A stretch of DNA of 64,000 nucleotides from NCBI GenBank assembly GCA_012970285.1, contig JIBW01000004.1:62001-126000 (forward strand), given 5' to 3'. This stretch comes from Bacillaceae bacterium JMAK1. Its GTDB lineage: Bacteria > Bacillota > Bacilli > Bacillales > Marinococcaceae. A program made the translations under genes and the position numbers. Below, one piece after another: positions 50,723-59,673 of this stretch. The stretch's first letter is position 1, and every line of letters starts with the position of its first letter. The notes under the pieces are model-generated. The model searched no databases, was not told where the DNA came from, and saw only the letters and a list, made by a program, of their open reading frames with translations.

Positions 50723-51289
50723 ATGATCCAGTCGCTAGCGGTATTCTGTGGTTCAAGTAAAGGCAAATCTGATGTGTACGTCCAGGCAGCTAGAAATTTT
50801 GGCAGGTTGCTAGCATTACAAGAAAAAACACTTATTTATGGTGGGGCGCAAGTAGGGTGTATGGGTGCCATTGCTGATGAAGTGAAGGCTTATGATGGGA
50901 AGGCCATTGGTGTGATTCCTGAAAAGTTAACATCGGTAGAAATTGCCCATCGTGGATTAGATGAGTTGCATGTCGTAGAGACGATGCATGAACGAAAAGC
51001 AAAGATGGCGGCTTTATCAGACGGGTTTGTTGCGTTGCCAGGGGGCGCTGGAACACTTGAAGAGTGGTTTGAAGTGTTTACGTGGGCACAAATCGGCTAT
51101 CATGAGAAGCCTTTCGGTCTCTTGAATGTGAACCATTTCTACGATCCGTTGTTAGAAATGATTGATCATACGGTCCAGCAAGAGTTTATGAGACAAGAAT
51201 ACAAAGAGATGATTCTCGTTTCTTCTGATGCTGAAGAACTGCTTTATAAAATGGATCACTATAAAGGTGGACACGTTTCGAAATGGTAA
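50723..51289 (+). CDS. LOG-family (nucleotide 5'-monophosphate) ribohydrolase
   Basis: A 188-residue Rossmann-fold protein of the TIGR00730/LOG type, formerly called lysine decarboxylase-like. LAVFCGSSKGKSDVY at the N-terminus, LIYGGAQVGCMGAIADE, and the active-site LPGGAGTLEEWFEVFTWAQIG are diagnostic; MHERKAKM supplies the conserved Arg. Members cleave ribose phosphate from N6-modified AMP or other nucleotides. GGGGGAG precedes the ATG. It is followed 10 bases later by an ECF S component. Confidence 0.88.
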   Translation: MIQSLAVFCGSSKGKSDVYVQAARNFGRLLALQEKTLIYGGAQVGCMGAIADEVKAYDGKAIGVIPEKLTSVEIAHRGLDELHVVETMHERKAKMAALSDGFVALPGGAGTLEEWFEVFTWAQIGYHEKPFGLLNVNHFYDPLLEMIDHTVQQEFMRQEYKEMILVSSDAEELLYKMDHYKGGHVSKW

Positions 51290-51299
51290 GAAGTAAACG

Positions 51300-51800
51300 A
51301 TGAAAACGAAGAAGATTACGTTACTTGCTGTTCTGATGGCTTTGTGTGTTGTCGGCCGCCTCGTGTTTGTTTATATTCCAAACGTTCAACCTGTAAGTGC
51401 CATCATTATTATTAGTTCTTTTTTTATGGGGCCGGCGTTTGGGGTTATCTTGGCTGCTGGAAGTGCGATCTTAACGAATTTGTTTTTAGGATCAGGCATT
51501 TGGACGGTGTTCCAAGTTCTAGCGTGGGCGTTCATTGGTGTTCTAAGTGGCTTGTTAGGGAAAGTCTTTCCGAACATGAAAGTTATTGTGATCGCAATCG
51601 TTGGCGCAGTGTTTGGTTATTTATACGGTTTAATCGTCTCATTAAACATTTTAGTCGTGACCGATTATTTTTGGGCGTACTACCTTGCAGGATTGCCTTT
51701 TGACACCTATCATGCCATCGGAAATGTAGCGTTTATCTTATTGCTGTACCCGTTCTTAAAAAAGCTATTACTAGAGTATAAAAAACACAATTATGAATAG
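51300..51800 (+). CDS. ECF transporter substrate-binding (S) component
   Basis: A 166-residue membrane protein with five or six spans. LLAVLMALCVVGRLVFVYIPNVQPVSAII at the N-terminus and FFMGPAFGVILAAGSAILTNLFLGSGIWTVFQ are the pattern of the CbrT-like S components, which import cobalamin or related vitamins with the shared EcfA-EcfA'-EcfT module. No energy-coupling genes are near, as usual for group II ECF systems. The vitamin is not certain. It follows the LOG gene closely and may be cotranscribed. Confidence 0.82.
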   Translation: MKTKKITLLAVLMALCVVGRLVFVYIPNVQPVSAIIIISSFFMGPAFGVILAAGSAILTNLFLGSGIWTVFQVLAWAFIGVLSGLLGKVFPNMKVIVIAIVGAVFGYLYGLIVSLNILVVTDYFWAYYLAGLPFDTYHAIGNVAFILLLYPFLKKLLLEYKKHNYE

Positions 51801-51838
51801 GACATGTATGATAAAATTTCCTAGAGGAGAGGAAAATT

Positions 51839-52660
51839 ATGGGGCAGTTTGACGTTATGAAACAAAGTAAGGTGCCACAAACGAAAACATCACTCGTTCG
51901 TGATCTACGATCGATCGGCGTATCAAGTGGGATGACCATTATCGTTCATTCATCTCTTAAATCGATTGGATGGGTCGTTGGGGGAGCAGTGACAGTTGTG
52001 GCGGCATTGCAAGAAGTACTCACGGAAGAAGGTACGTTGATTATGCCAACGCATAGCGCTGACGTATCAGATCCCCGTGACTGGCAGAATCCATCCATAC
52101 CAAATGAGTGGATAGAAGAAGTTATGATAGAAATGCCAGCGTACGATCCTTTACGTACACCTACGTTCATGATTGGCGCAATTCCTGAGACGTTTCGAAC
52201 ATCGCCACACGTAGTGCGAAGCAATCATCCGATGCATTCCTTTTCAGTGTGGGGCAAGAATAGCGCAGAGGTAATTAAGCATCATTCTCTGAATCACGGT
52301 TTAGGTGAGGCATCCCCTTTATCCTACATTTATGATCACGAGGGATCTGTGCTGATGATCGGGACGGATTATGCGACGAACACATCGATGCATTTAGGAG
52401 AACACCGAGCAGACACACAACAAAAAATCATTGAACGAATGAGTCCAATGATGGAAGACGGCCAAAAGGTCTGGAAAGACTTTCACGAGCTTGATTATGA
52501 TGAAGAGCGTTTTCCAGAGATCGGTGCGAAATTCGAAGAATCATATGTTGTACATACTGGAAACGTCGGTGAAGCGACGTCCAAACTCCTTTCACAACCT
52601 GCGCTCGTTGACTTTACAGCTATAGAATTAACTAAGTTAGAGGGTTCTGAACAGAATTAA
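51839..52660 (+). CDS. AAC(3)-family N-acetyltransferase, YokD-like
   Basis: A 273-residue protein of the aminoglycoside 3-N-acetyltransferase fold. Seen: LRSIGVSSGMTIIVHSSLKSIGWVVGG, LIMPTHSADVSDP, YDPLRTPTFMIGAIPETFR, RSNHPMHSFSVWG (conserved His) and GSVLMIGTDYATNTSMH. Chromosomal Bacillus members such as YokD have the fold and bind CoA, but aminoglycoside resistance is not proved for them. GAGGAGAGG precedes the ATG. Its 3' end overlaps the convergent peptidase gene by 29 bases. Confidence 0.85.
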   Translation: MGQFDVMKQSKVPQTKTSLVRDLRSIGVSSGMTIIVHSSLKSIGWVVGGAVTVVAALQEVLTEEGTLIMPTHSADVSDPRDWQNPSIPNEWIEEVMIEMPAYDPLRTPTFMIGAIPETFRTSPHVVRSNHPMHSFSVWGKNSAEVIKHHSLNHGLGEASPLSYIYDHEGSVLMIGTDYATNTSMHLGEHRADTQQKIIERMSPMMEDGQKVWKDFHELDYDEERFPEIGAKFEESYVVHTGNVGEATSKLLSQPALVDFTAIELTKLEGSEQN

Positions 52661-53501
52661 TAAATTGACCTCGAATCGGTGCTATACGAGATTGAAACTG
52701 AATGCGTAACGAAGTGCTGGATTGAAAGTCAGATCCGCTGCTCACTTGGAAGTGAATATGTGCTTCACTTGAATTGCCGGAATTACCGCAATTTCCGATT
52801 TTTTGACTTGCTTTTACAGAGTCCCCGACTCGAACAAGAACAGAGAATTGTTGCAAATGTGCAGTAAAGCTATATTCACCGTGCTCATGTTCGATGACGA
52901 CGTAATTACCTAAGGGTTGATTTTCATTCATTGCACCGACGGGTTCATTATCAGGAATATGCGTAACCGCCTCAACGACGCGTCCAGGTGCAGAAGCGAT
53001 CACCGGCTCTCCAAATGCATAGTACGAGCGGTTTTTAGAAGAAGGTCCATCATGCGACTTGCGCCCATTGTGTTTAATGAAATCGTAGGCGTGACGTTGA
53101 TGTGGGTACGTGTAGTGATAATTGACAAGTTCATGGTCTCCACCCCAGTACGTAAACCATTCGTTAACAAAAGGAAGAGAATAGTAATTTTTTGTCCAAG
53201 GTTGAGCAGGTAATTGTTCTTTGGTTAACGGAAGGACGTACATGCCGGAGATTGTTCCTTCATCGTGGAATAATGCGACGACACCACGGGTTTTTGATTC
53301 ATCAATCCAAGAATATTCCGTTTCTTGATCTTGAATAAAGCGCGATTGCAAAGTAAGCGTCGGGAGTTCTTCGAAAAACGTAGATAAGATCGTGTGGAAT
53401 TCCTGATTCGACACTTTCTTTTTAAAACTTTTGCTCGTTTTTTGATAGAGTTGTTCATAGTCTCCTTTTTGAAGACAGTCACGAAAAAATTCAGGTGTCA
53501 T
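52632..53501 (-). CDS. M23-family peptidase domain protein
   Basis: A 289-residue protein. The N-terminal 110 residues look like a DUF3887-type domain (FRDCLQKGDYEQLYQKTSKSFKKKVS ... FHDEGTISGMYVLPL). The C-terminal half is an M23/LytM domain with metal ligands in RHAYDF, then TAHLQQFSVLVRVGDSV and AHIHFQVS. Such domains cut peptidoglycan peptide bridges. There is no signal peptide or membrane anchor, so how it reaches the wall is unclear. Convergent 29-base overlap with the acetyltransferase gene. Confidence 0.8.
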   Translation of the reverse strand: MTPEFFRDCLQKGDYEQLYQKTSKSFKKKVSNQEFHTILSTFFEELPTLTLQSRFIQDQETEYSWIDESKTRGVVALFHDEGTISGMYVLPLTKEQLPAQPWTKNYYSLPFVNEWFTYWGGDHELVNYHYTYPHQRHAYDFIKHNGRKSHDGPSSKNRSYYAFGEPVIASAPGRVVEAVTHIPDNEPVGAMNENQPLGNYVVIEHEHGEYSFTAHLQQFSVLVRVGDSVKASQKIGNCGNSGNSSEAHIHFQVSSGSDFQSSTSLRIQFQSRIAPIRGQFINSVQNPLT

Positions 53502-53774
53502 TCATGCTCATCTCCATTCGTCTTCGTTAGTCTAGATTATGATCGTAGGACTGTTTTTCGTCAATTTTCGCTGTTCGTTGACACAACTGTCCTCAACTCG
53601 ACCGATTTATACATATTTTTCAATATTATTACAAAATGATTACAAGGATTTGCATTTTATAGTAAATATGTTAATTTCAGGACAGAGAGTACATCATTTA
53701 TGTGCTTTTTTTCATGGGAAATTTTAGCTACGTACATATTTTTGCTGAAATTTCACATAATTCGACAGAGAGGA
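53502..53774. other. Divergent promoter region
   Basis: An AT-rich gap between the M23 gene and the amidase gene. TATAGT near 53657 and TATGTT near 53665 could be -10 boxes for the amidase; no clear -35 or operator was seen. Confidence 0.3.
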
Positions 53775-55868
53775 GTGACGATCGTTATCCGCAACAATGA
53801 CAAGTTCATCGTTAACCAAGGCTTACGTAAAACCATGATCAAGCCTGCAATCGTAGCATTTGCGATGGTATTGAGTGTTGGGATCGTAGATCAGAATGTG
53901 CAAGCTGCTGAAGAGGAACGCGAGGGAATCGTGGAATCTTCGGGCAATTTGAATGTTCGAACAGGTCCTGATACGAGCTATGATACGATAGGCCAGCTTG
54001 AAGAAGGTTACAGCGTTACCGTAGTCAATGAACACGAAGACGAATGGTATGAAATTACTTATGACGAAGAAACAGGGTTTGTACATAACTCTTATATTTC
54101 ACTAATAGACGAAGCAAATGAAGAAGCAGTAGACGACACAGCAAATGAAGAAGTAGAAGTTATTGAGACACTCGTTGTAAATCACCATTCTTTAGCGGTA
54201 CGTGCTGAAGCATCAGGCTCGTCTGAACGATTAGGGACATTACATGATGGCGACGAAGTTGACATCTACAACCTTGATCATGCTCCTTGGGTTCTCATTA
54301 AGTATGACGAACAATTTGCGTACACGCATACCGATTACTTAACTGAAGCAACTCAAGAAGAGCAAGAAGAAGAACAGGAAGAAACTGAGCCGTCTCAAGA
54401 AGAGACCGTCGAAACAAAATCGGCAAGTAATGCTTCAGTTTCTGCAATTGGGATTGTCACTCACCACAACTTGGCAATTCGTGAGCGAGCAAGCGGTTCA
54501 AGCGCTCGTGTTGGCGGCGCCACTGAAGGCGATGCGCTCGAGGTTATTGAAACTGTGAACGGTGGTCCGTGGGTTAGTATTCGTTATGATGGGAACATTG
54601 CGTATACACATAGTGATTACTTTGTAGAGATCGAACCGGCATCAGCTGACTTACCTGTCGTTGATGAGGGAACGGTCACTCATCGAGCGTTAGCGGTTCG
54701 CCAGAATCCTAGCGGTTCAGCTGAACGAATTGGTACGCTGACTGAAGGGACGGACATTCAAATTCACGACTATGTGAACGGGGGTCCATGGGTTTCATTT
54801 ACATTTAAAGGTGGTATTGCTTATACGCATATTGACCATATCGATGTCATAGACAATACACCTCCTGAACCAACTCCAGAGCCTCCTTCAGATGGGGAGC
54901 TTGGTGACGTGATTGCGACGGGGATTGTTGACCATCATGGTCGATTGGCAGTCCGTACAACACCAAGTGGCTCTAGTGAATCTCTAGGTCATTTACAAAA
55001 CGGTGATATTGTTCAGATCTATGAATATATGAACGGTGGACCGTGGGTTAAGATTGATTATGAAGGACAAGTAGCCTATACACATAGTGATTATATGAAT
55101 GTGACACAGATGGGCGAAGTTATTGACACGGCAACAGTCACACATCATCGACTGTCTGTACGTAGTGGTCCAGGTGCAAGCCATGACACCATTGATCGAC
55201 TCACAACTGGAGATCGTGTTGAGATTATTAAATTTGTTAATGGCGGACCGTGGGTAGAAGTAAACTACAGCGGTAAGAGTGGTTACACTCACCTTGACCA
55301 TTTGAATCTTCACTCTGGTAATGCGGGCCCTCTTGCTGGTCGACTCATCGTAGTTGACGCAGGTCATGGTGGCCACGATCCAGGGGCACAAGGAAATGGA
55401 CTTGTCGAAAAAACGTTAAACTTACAAGTCGCTCGTGAGCTCGCTCAGCGTCTTGAAGGTAGCGGTGCAGAAGTGATCATGACACGTACGAATGATACGT
55501 TCATTAGTTTGTCAGAGCGTGCGAACATTGCAAATCGTGTCAATGCAGATCTTTTTATTAGCGTTCACGCGAATGCATTTAATTCATCTGCTAGAGGAGC
55601 GGAGACGTTCCATCACACGTCTGCAAATGCAAATAGTGTACGTCTAGCAAATGTGATGCAAGATCGTCTCGTTAGTGATACAGGCATGAGCTATCGCCGT
55701 GTCGCTGGAGAGAACTTTGCTGTACTTCGACAAACGACAATGCCAGCAACGCTCGTTGAATTAGGTTTCGTCACAAACAGTGGAGACGCTGCGATTATGA
55801 GACAACCTGGGTACCCAGCAAGAGCGGGTGAGGCATTACATCAAGGATTTTTGGACTATTATCGTTAA
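53775..55868 (+). CDS. N-acetylmuramoyl-L-alanine amidase with six SH3b repeats
   Basis: A secreted wall hydrolase of about 697 residues. After a signal peptide (IKPAIVAFAMVLSVGI...VQA) come six SH3b domains, each with the VxxxxLxVRxxPSxSxxxIGxLxxGD pattern; repeats 3-6 share NGGPWV. The C-terminal Amidase_3 domain has zinc ligands in DAGHGGHDPGA, LVEKTLNLQ and SVHANAF, and the catalytic Glu in LVELGFVTN. It cleaves the MurNAc-L-Ala bond. The start is uncertain: GTG at 53775 nearly touches its ribosome site, while ATG at 53835 has a weak site but gives a compact signal peptide. Confidence 0.9.
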   Translation: MTIVIRNNDKFIVNQGLRKTMIKPAIVAFAMVLSVGIVDQNVQAAEEEREGIVESSGNLNVRTGPDTSYDTIGQLEEGYSVTVVNEHEDEWYEITYDEETGFVHNSYISLIDEANEEAVDDTANEEVEVIETLVVNHHSLAVRAEASGSSERLGTLHDGDEVDIYNLDHAPWVLIKYDEQFAYTHTDYLTEATQEEQEEEQEETEPSQEETVETKSASNASVSAIGIVTHHNLAIRERASGSSARVGGATEGDALEVIETVNGGPWVSIRYDGNIAYTHSDYFVEIEPASADLPVVDEGTVTHRALAVRQNPSGSAERIGTLTEGTDIQIHDYVNGGPWVSFTFKGGIAYTHIDHIDVIDNTPPEPTPEPPSDGELGDVIATGIVDHHGRLAVRTTPSGSSESLGHLQNGDIVQIYEYMNGGPWVKIDYEGQVAYTHSDYMNVTQMGEVIDTATVTHHRLSVRSGPGASHDTIDRLTTGDRVEIIKFVNGGPWVEVNYSGKSGYTHLDHLNLHSGNAGPLAGRLIVVDAGHGGHDPGAQGNGLVEKTLNLQVARELAQRLEGSGAEVIMTRTNDTFISLSERANIANRVNADLFISVHANAFNSSARGAETFHHTSANANSVRLANVMQDRLVSDTGMSYRRVAGENFAVLRQTTMPATLVELGFVTNSGDAAIMRQPGYPARAGEALHQGFLDYYR

Positions 55869-55872
55869 GCAA

Positions 55873-55900
55873 GACCGCGTCTACTCGACGCGGTTTTTTG
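55873..55900 (+). terminator. Terminator of the amidase gene
   Basis: ACCGCGTC and GACGCGGT form the stem around TACTC, followed by six T. Confidence 0.88.
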
Positions 55901-55910
55901 TTTCCCAATG

Positions 55911-55940
55911 AAAAAAACTCTCGTACTTCTGTACGGGAGT
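55911..55940 (-). terminator. Terminator of the minus-strand membrane protein gene
   Basis: On the minus strand ACTCCCGTAC and GTACGAGAGT pair around AGAA and are followed by a T run. Confidence 0.85.
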
Positions 55941-56312
55941 CTATAAGTAGCCGATAACATTAATATAGATGCTCAGAATTGTTGCTAATAACACAAGGAT
56001 ATTGAATACGATGGCAACGATTCCAAAGGCAAACATTTTACCTTTAGGTTTTGTTTTCATAAAAGCAAACATCAAATATAAACTGAGCGACAGTAAGATG
56101 AGATTTAGTACGTTCATGACAAGATAATCTACATAGCCAAGTACGGCAAAGATTCCTGTAAGGAATACAACAAAAATCAACGATAATAGTGGCGTGCGTA
56201 TTCGTTTAAGACGTTGAACGTATTGTTCATTACGAATCATTTTTAAGAGCTCTTTCTTTGATTCTTCTTGCTCTCGCTTTATTTCGTCGTTTTGAGAGTC
56301 TTTCTTTTGCAT
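55941..56312 (-). CDS. Hypothetical three-span membrane protein
   Basis: A 123-residue protein. The ATG at 56312 has GGAGG 7 bases ahead; a reading 14 residues longer has none. A charged N-terminus (QKKDSQNDEIKREQEESKKE) is followed by three hydrophobic segments (PLLSLIFVVFLTGIFAVLGY, LNLILLSLSLYLMFAFM, AFGIVAIVFNILVLLATILS). It resembles small DUF-type Bacillaceae membrane proteins, but no family is certain. Confidence 0.65.
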   Translation of the reverse strand: MQKKDSQNDEIKREQEESKKELLKMIRNEQYVQRLKRIRTPLLSLIFVVFLTGIFAVLGYVDYLVMNVLNLILLSLSLYLMFAFMKTKPKGKMFAFGIVAIVFNILVLLATILSIYINVIGYL

Positions 56313-56510
56313 ACAAGTTCCTCCAAAGATTTCGGTCTTAAGAAATTCCGTCATTCCAATATACCAAGATTTTAGTTATGTACCAAACAAAATCTATTTA
56401 AATAGGTTATAACCCGTTTAAATGACAAGAGTATATGAAGTTATACTGATGTTTTTTCAATTAATTCAAAAAATAACTATAAATTACTAGTTAAATATTC
56501 TCAATAGAGT

Positions 56511-56516
56511 TATAAT
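56511..56516 (+). promoter_or_regulatory. -10 box of the rap gene
   Basis: TATAAT 38 bases before the rap start, with a weak TAGTTA 17 bases upstream. No ComA box was recognised. Confidence 0.4.
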
Positions 56517-56548
56517 TTAAATAGAGACGATGGATTGGGGATATGCAT

Positions 56549-57625
56549 ATGGCAGAACACATTCAACAATTGAAAAGTTTAATAAGCCAGTGGTATCACT
56601 CGATATTAAAGTTCGATACAGAAGAAGCAATTGCTTATAAAGAAGAAGTCGATATGTTGCTTCGAAATATCAGTGCAGATGACGAACAACTCTCTAAATA
56701 TTACCGATTAGTTGATTTCCGACATAGTATTCTTACCGAAGACTTTTTGAGGAATCCTAAGATTGGTCAACAAATTAAACACGATTCCCTAAAGAAGACC
56801 GATCAAATGCTAAATTACCTTCATTACTTTATGGAGGGACAGTTTGAATTTGTGAACTCACGTTTTAGTTATGCGCTAGATTATTACCGCAAAGCGGAAG
56901 AATATGCGTTTTCGATTAGAAGTGAAGACAAAGGGGAATTATTCCACAATCTAGGTGAGACGTTGTATCGAATGAATGAGTATACGTTCGCACTATGGTA
57001 CTTAAAGAAAGCAGTTGTTTTATACGAAGAAGCCAATTTAGAAGCTCGAAAGTTAAATAGTCTTTCATTTATTGGAGCTATTCATACAGAATTGCATTTT
57101 TATGAAGAGGCAGAAGAGATTTATCAAGAGATTCTCCCGAAAATGAGAGATCGCTATCAACTCTCATTGTTAATTCGAGCAATTGGGTTAAATCGCCTGC
57201 GTCAACGTAATTATCCAGAAGCGAAATCTTATTTCTTAGAAGCTTTACGGGATCACGGGAATCGGATGGTTAGCATTAAGACGATGACGAATCTTGCTCA
57301 CGTTTGCTTTAAGATGAACAACAATAATGAAGGTGTCTATTACTTAGAAGAAGCCCAAGCGTTAGCATGTGAACATGGTCTCGAGGAATACATTGCAAGG
57401 TGTATGGTTCTGAGGGGCCTATACACAATGGACGATCTTACACTCGTAGAGATGGCAATTCAGCATCTTGAGACGAATAACTTAAACTTTGAATTAAAAG
57501 AAATTTGTGAACATGTGTCAGAGCATTATCAAGCAAAGGGTGACTATAAGATTGCGTACGAGTATTTGGTAAAAGCTAACCGATCGGAAACGATTGAACG
57601 TAGAAAGGGGGTGACGATATCATGA
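56549..57625 (+). CDS. rap: Rap-family aspartate phosphatase/regulator
   Basis: A 358-residue protein with the Rap architecture: an N-terminal helical bundle (LISQWYHSILKFDTEEAIAYKEEVD) and tandem TPR repeats (FELHNLGETLYRMNEYTFALWYLKKAV, SFIGAIHTELHFYEEAEEIYQEIL, TMTNLAHVCFKMNNNNEGVYYLEEA). Rap proteins dephosphorylate Spo0F or block ComA or other regulators and are inhibited by imported Phr peptides. The ATG at 56549 has GGGG 8 bases ahead, better than one two codons earlier. The stop overlaps the phr start by 4 bases. Confidence 0.9.
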   Translation: MAEHIQQLKSLISQWYHSILKFDTEEAIAYKEEVDMLLRNISADDEQLSKYYRLVDFRHSILTEDFLRNPKIGQQIKHDSLKKTDQMLNYLHYFMEGQFEFVNSRFSYALDYYRKAEEYAFSIRSEDKGELFHNLGETLYRMNEYTFALWYLKKAVVLYEEANLEARKLNSLSFIGAIHTELHFYEEAEEIYQEILPKMRDRYQLSLLIRAIGLNRLRQRNYPEAKSYFLEALRDHGNRMVSIKTMTNLAHVCFKMNNNNEGVYYLEEAQALACEHGLEEYIARCMVLRGLYTMDDLTLVEMAIQHLETNNLNFELKEICEHVSEHYQAKGDYKIAYEYLVKANRSETIERRKGVTIS

Positions 57626-57738
57626 AGAAGTTTTTAGTGCTTTCATTCCTTACTCTTCTAATCTTTTCAGGTTTTGAGAACAGTGCAGCTGCATATGATC
57701 TCATCACCGCACTCGACAAAATCGATGGCATAAGATAA
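57622..57738 (+). CDS. phr: Phr pre-peptide (quorum-sensing inhibitor of the upstream Rap)
   Basis: A 38-residue frame starting at an ATG that overlaps the rap stop (ATGA), with AAAGGGGGTGA 5-12 bases ahead. It has a signal peptide (KKFLVLSFLTLLIFSGFENS, then AAA) and a short polar tail YDLITALDKIDGIR. This is the standard Phr layout: export, outside processing to a five- or six-residue peptide, re-import by Opp and binding to Rap. The tail does not match the B. subtilis Phr pentapeptides, so the active piece cannot be named. A strong terminator follows. Confidence 0.8.
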   Translation: MKKFLVLSFLTLLIFSGFENSAAAYDLITALDKIDGIR

Positions 57739-57779
57739 TTGTAAGCCTCTTTATGTCGTAAATACGAGTTGTTACTTGG

Positions 57780-57820
57780 AACCCTAGACGTTAGGAGTCA
57801 CTAACGTCTAGGGTTTTTTG
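57780..57820 (+). terminator. Terminator of rap-phr
   Basis: AACCCTAGACGTTAG and CTAACGTCTAGGGTT are perfect 15-bp arms around GAGTCA, followed by TTTT. Confidence 0.92.
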
Positions 57821-57908
57821 TCGTAGCAAAATCTAAAAAGTGAAAGAAAGTGTTGAAACGAACGTAACGTATGGATTTATGATAAAGATACAAAAGGAGG
57901 ATGAAAAA

Positions 57909-58286
57909 ATGAGTAGTGTTCTCGTTAGTACAATGGCATTCGTATTGCTATTGGTTACAACGCTTCAACTGTTACTTGCGATGGGAAAACCTTTTGGAGC
58001 GTACACATTAGGGGGGTACTATCACGTATTGCCACTACCTCTTCGCATTGTAAGTGGTTTGAGTAGTGTAGTATTGCTTTTGATCATTGTTGTGTATCTC
58101 AGTCATATACAATTGATTCCAATTCAATGGCTACCTACCACGCCGCTGTTATGGGGGATCGCGATCTTTTTCATAATCAATACGGTAGCAAACATGCTGT
58201 CAAAAAGTTCAAAAGAAAGAAGGGTGATGACACCGATCGCTGCTTTTCTCGTCGTCGGTACCTTCAGCCTTCTTGTAATCACTTAA
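57909..58286 (+). CDS. Hypothetical four-span membrane protein
   Basis: A 125-residue membrane protein. The ATG at 57909 has AAAGGAGG 8 bases ahead; the frame runs 23 residues further up without a ribosome site. Four hydrophobic helices are visible (VLVSTMAFVLLLVTTLQLLL, GLSSVVLLLIIVVYL, LLWGIAIFFIINTVANML, PIAAFLVVGTFSLLVI). The second and third flank a short loop. No function assigned. It overlaps the convergent flavoprotein gene by 4 bases. Confidence 0.7.
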   Translation: MSSVLVSTMAFVLLLVTTLQLLLAMGKPFGAYTLGGYYHVLPLPLRIVSGLSSVVLLLIIVVYLSHIQLIPIQWLPTTPLLWGIAIFFIINTVANMLSKSSKERRVMTPIAAFLVVGTFSLLVIT

Positions 58287-59188
58287 GAATGGAATTGTTC
58301 ATTTGCACGATCAAACACAATCATGGACGCTGTCATTGTTCCTTCTGTACTTGCTACGAGAAGGGATGATGAAGCGTTTTTAACCATCTCTCCAGCGACG
58401 TAGACTCGTGGATGGCTCGTTCGTCCGAAACCGTCTGTTGTAATTCCGTTTTGTTCATCAACTTCCAAATGAAGTTGATCAATGAACGTATTGTCACGAA
58501 TATAATCAGGAACAACGAAGCCACCGTTACGGGAAACGTACGAACCATTTATTAGTTCAACTGCTGACAGCTGACCGGAATCTCCGTGGAGGTTCTTAAT
58601 GGCGTCGTTATAAATCGGTATCTTCTTGTCTAAGATTGGCTGTAATAACTCTTGATTTAGAGTGACGCCATTCGTAAAGATAGCCAGGTTCGTTGACCAA
58701 TTGTACAGCAATTTTGTTACGTGCAAGATGGCTTGTTCATCAGAGGCAAAGATGGCAAGGGCTTCGTCACGTAGTTCATAGCCATCACAAAATGGACAAT
58801 GGAACACGCTTTTACCGTAATAGTTACGTATAGGTTCATAAGAGAAGCGTTCCTGAATTCCTGTTGCTAACAGAATGCGACGGCTCGTATACTTAGAGCC
58901 ACTTTCTGTCGTTACAGTGAAGGATTCACCAGTCTCTTCAATTGTTGCAATGGTCTCTGCTTTCTTCGTGACATTCGGATAACGGGAGAGGTCTTCGTTT
59001 GCGATCGCTCTAAATTCGGAGGGTGAAGTACCGTCTCGTGTAATGAAATTGTGGGACTCCTCAGTTACGCGATTTCTGTTCGTTTCATTGTCAAATAGGG
59101 CAACTTCTTGGCGTGAACGGGCAAGTGTAAGTGTTGCTTGCAAACCTGCAGCTCCTCCGCCAATAACAATCACATCATAATTCATCAT
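58283..59188 (-). CDS. NAD(P)/FAD-dependent oxidoreductase, thioredoxin-reductase-like
   Basis: A 301-residue flavoprotein. The FAD loop VIVIGGGAAGLQATLTLARS opens the protein and the redox pair CPFCDG lies at about residues 134-139, the TrxR/AhpF arrangement; FGRTSHPRVYVAGEM closes the FAD site. It is shorter than typical TrxR and its NAD domain lacks a classical GxGxxA, so the partner may not be thioredoxin. It follows an Rrf2 regulator gene on the same strand by 68 bases. AAAGGAG precedes the start. Confidence 0.85.
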   Translation of the reverse strand: MMNYDVIVIGGGAAGLQATLTLARSRQEVALFDNETNRNRVTEESHNFITRDGTSPSEFRAIANEDLSRYPNVTKKAETIATIEETGESFTVTTESGSKYTSRRILLATGIQERFSYEPIRNYYGKSVFHCPFCDGYELRDEALAIFASDEQAILHVTKLLYNWSTNLAIFTNGVTLNQELLQPILDKKIPIYNDAIKNLHGDSGQLSAVELINGSYVSRNGGFVVPDYIRDNTFIDQLHLEVDEQNGITTDGFGRTSHPRVYVAGEMVKNASSSLLVASTEGTMTASMIVFDRANEQFHS

Positions 59189-59256
59189 ATCGTCTCCTTT
59201 TGTCTATATTATGGATTCCTTATATCTATAATTGGTGTGAAGAAATGCACCACAAA

Positions 59257-59664
59257 TTAATGATGTGGTACGTTTCTTGCTTCTTCTGCAAGATCAGCAA
59301 TTTTCATCGTGCCTAATTCTTCAAGGAAATTCTTTTCAGCTTTTTGGATGGATTGTTGAATGATGCAACTTGGGTTATGATCTTCGCAGTAATCAAAAAT
59401 CGGTGGAAGACCTTCTACAGCTTGAATCACATCAAGTAATGTCGTTTCTTGCCAATTTGCCTTCAACTTGTAACCACCATTCGCTCCAGGAACGGACACA
59501 ATTAATCCAGCCTTAACTAACTTCGTTAAGATTTTGGATAAGTACGTTGTTGACACTTGTTGATGACCTGCAAGTTTAGAAACACTCGTATGCCCCTCAG
59601 CATGACTTAATGTTAAATGAAGCATCGTGTGTAGTGCATAGTGTGTAGATTTCGATAGTTTCAT
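59257..59664 (-). CDS. Rrf2-family transcriptional regulator
   Basis: A 135-residue winged-helix protein. YALHTMLHLTLSHAEGHTSVSKLAGHQQVSTTYLSKILTKLVKAGLI and VPGANGGYKL are typical. NsrR and IscR use three Cys for an iron-sulfur cluster; here only two are present in the sensing loop (DYCEDHNPSC), so the cluster may be absent or coordinated differently. It lies in one operon with a thioredoxin-reductase-like flavoprotein and has a palindrome at its promoter, so autoregulated redox control is likely. Confidence 0.87.
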   Translation of the reverse strand: MKLSKSTHYALHTMLHLTLSHAEGHTSVSKLAGHQQVSTTYLSKILTKLVKAGLIVSVPGANGGYKLKANWQETTLLDVIQAVEGLPPIFDYCEDHNPSCIIQQSIQKAEKNFLEELGTMKIADLAEEARNVPHH

Positions 59665-59673
59665 TGCGAACCA

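Noticed and set aside
51839-52660. A dedicated aminoglycoside-resistance gene
   Set aside because: The fold is AAC(3), but chromosomal YokD-like members are not established resistance enzymes, and there is no mobile element or resistance gene nearby.
53700-53774. A 25-residue N-terminal extension of the amidase starting at 53700
   Set aside because: No ribosome site; the sequence is AT-rich promoter-like DNA, and a GAGAGGAG site lies further downstream at about 53769.
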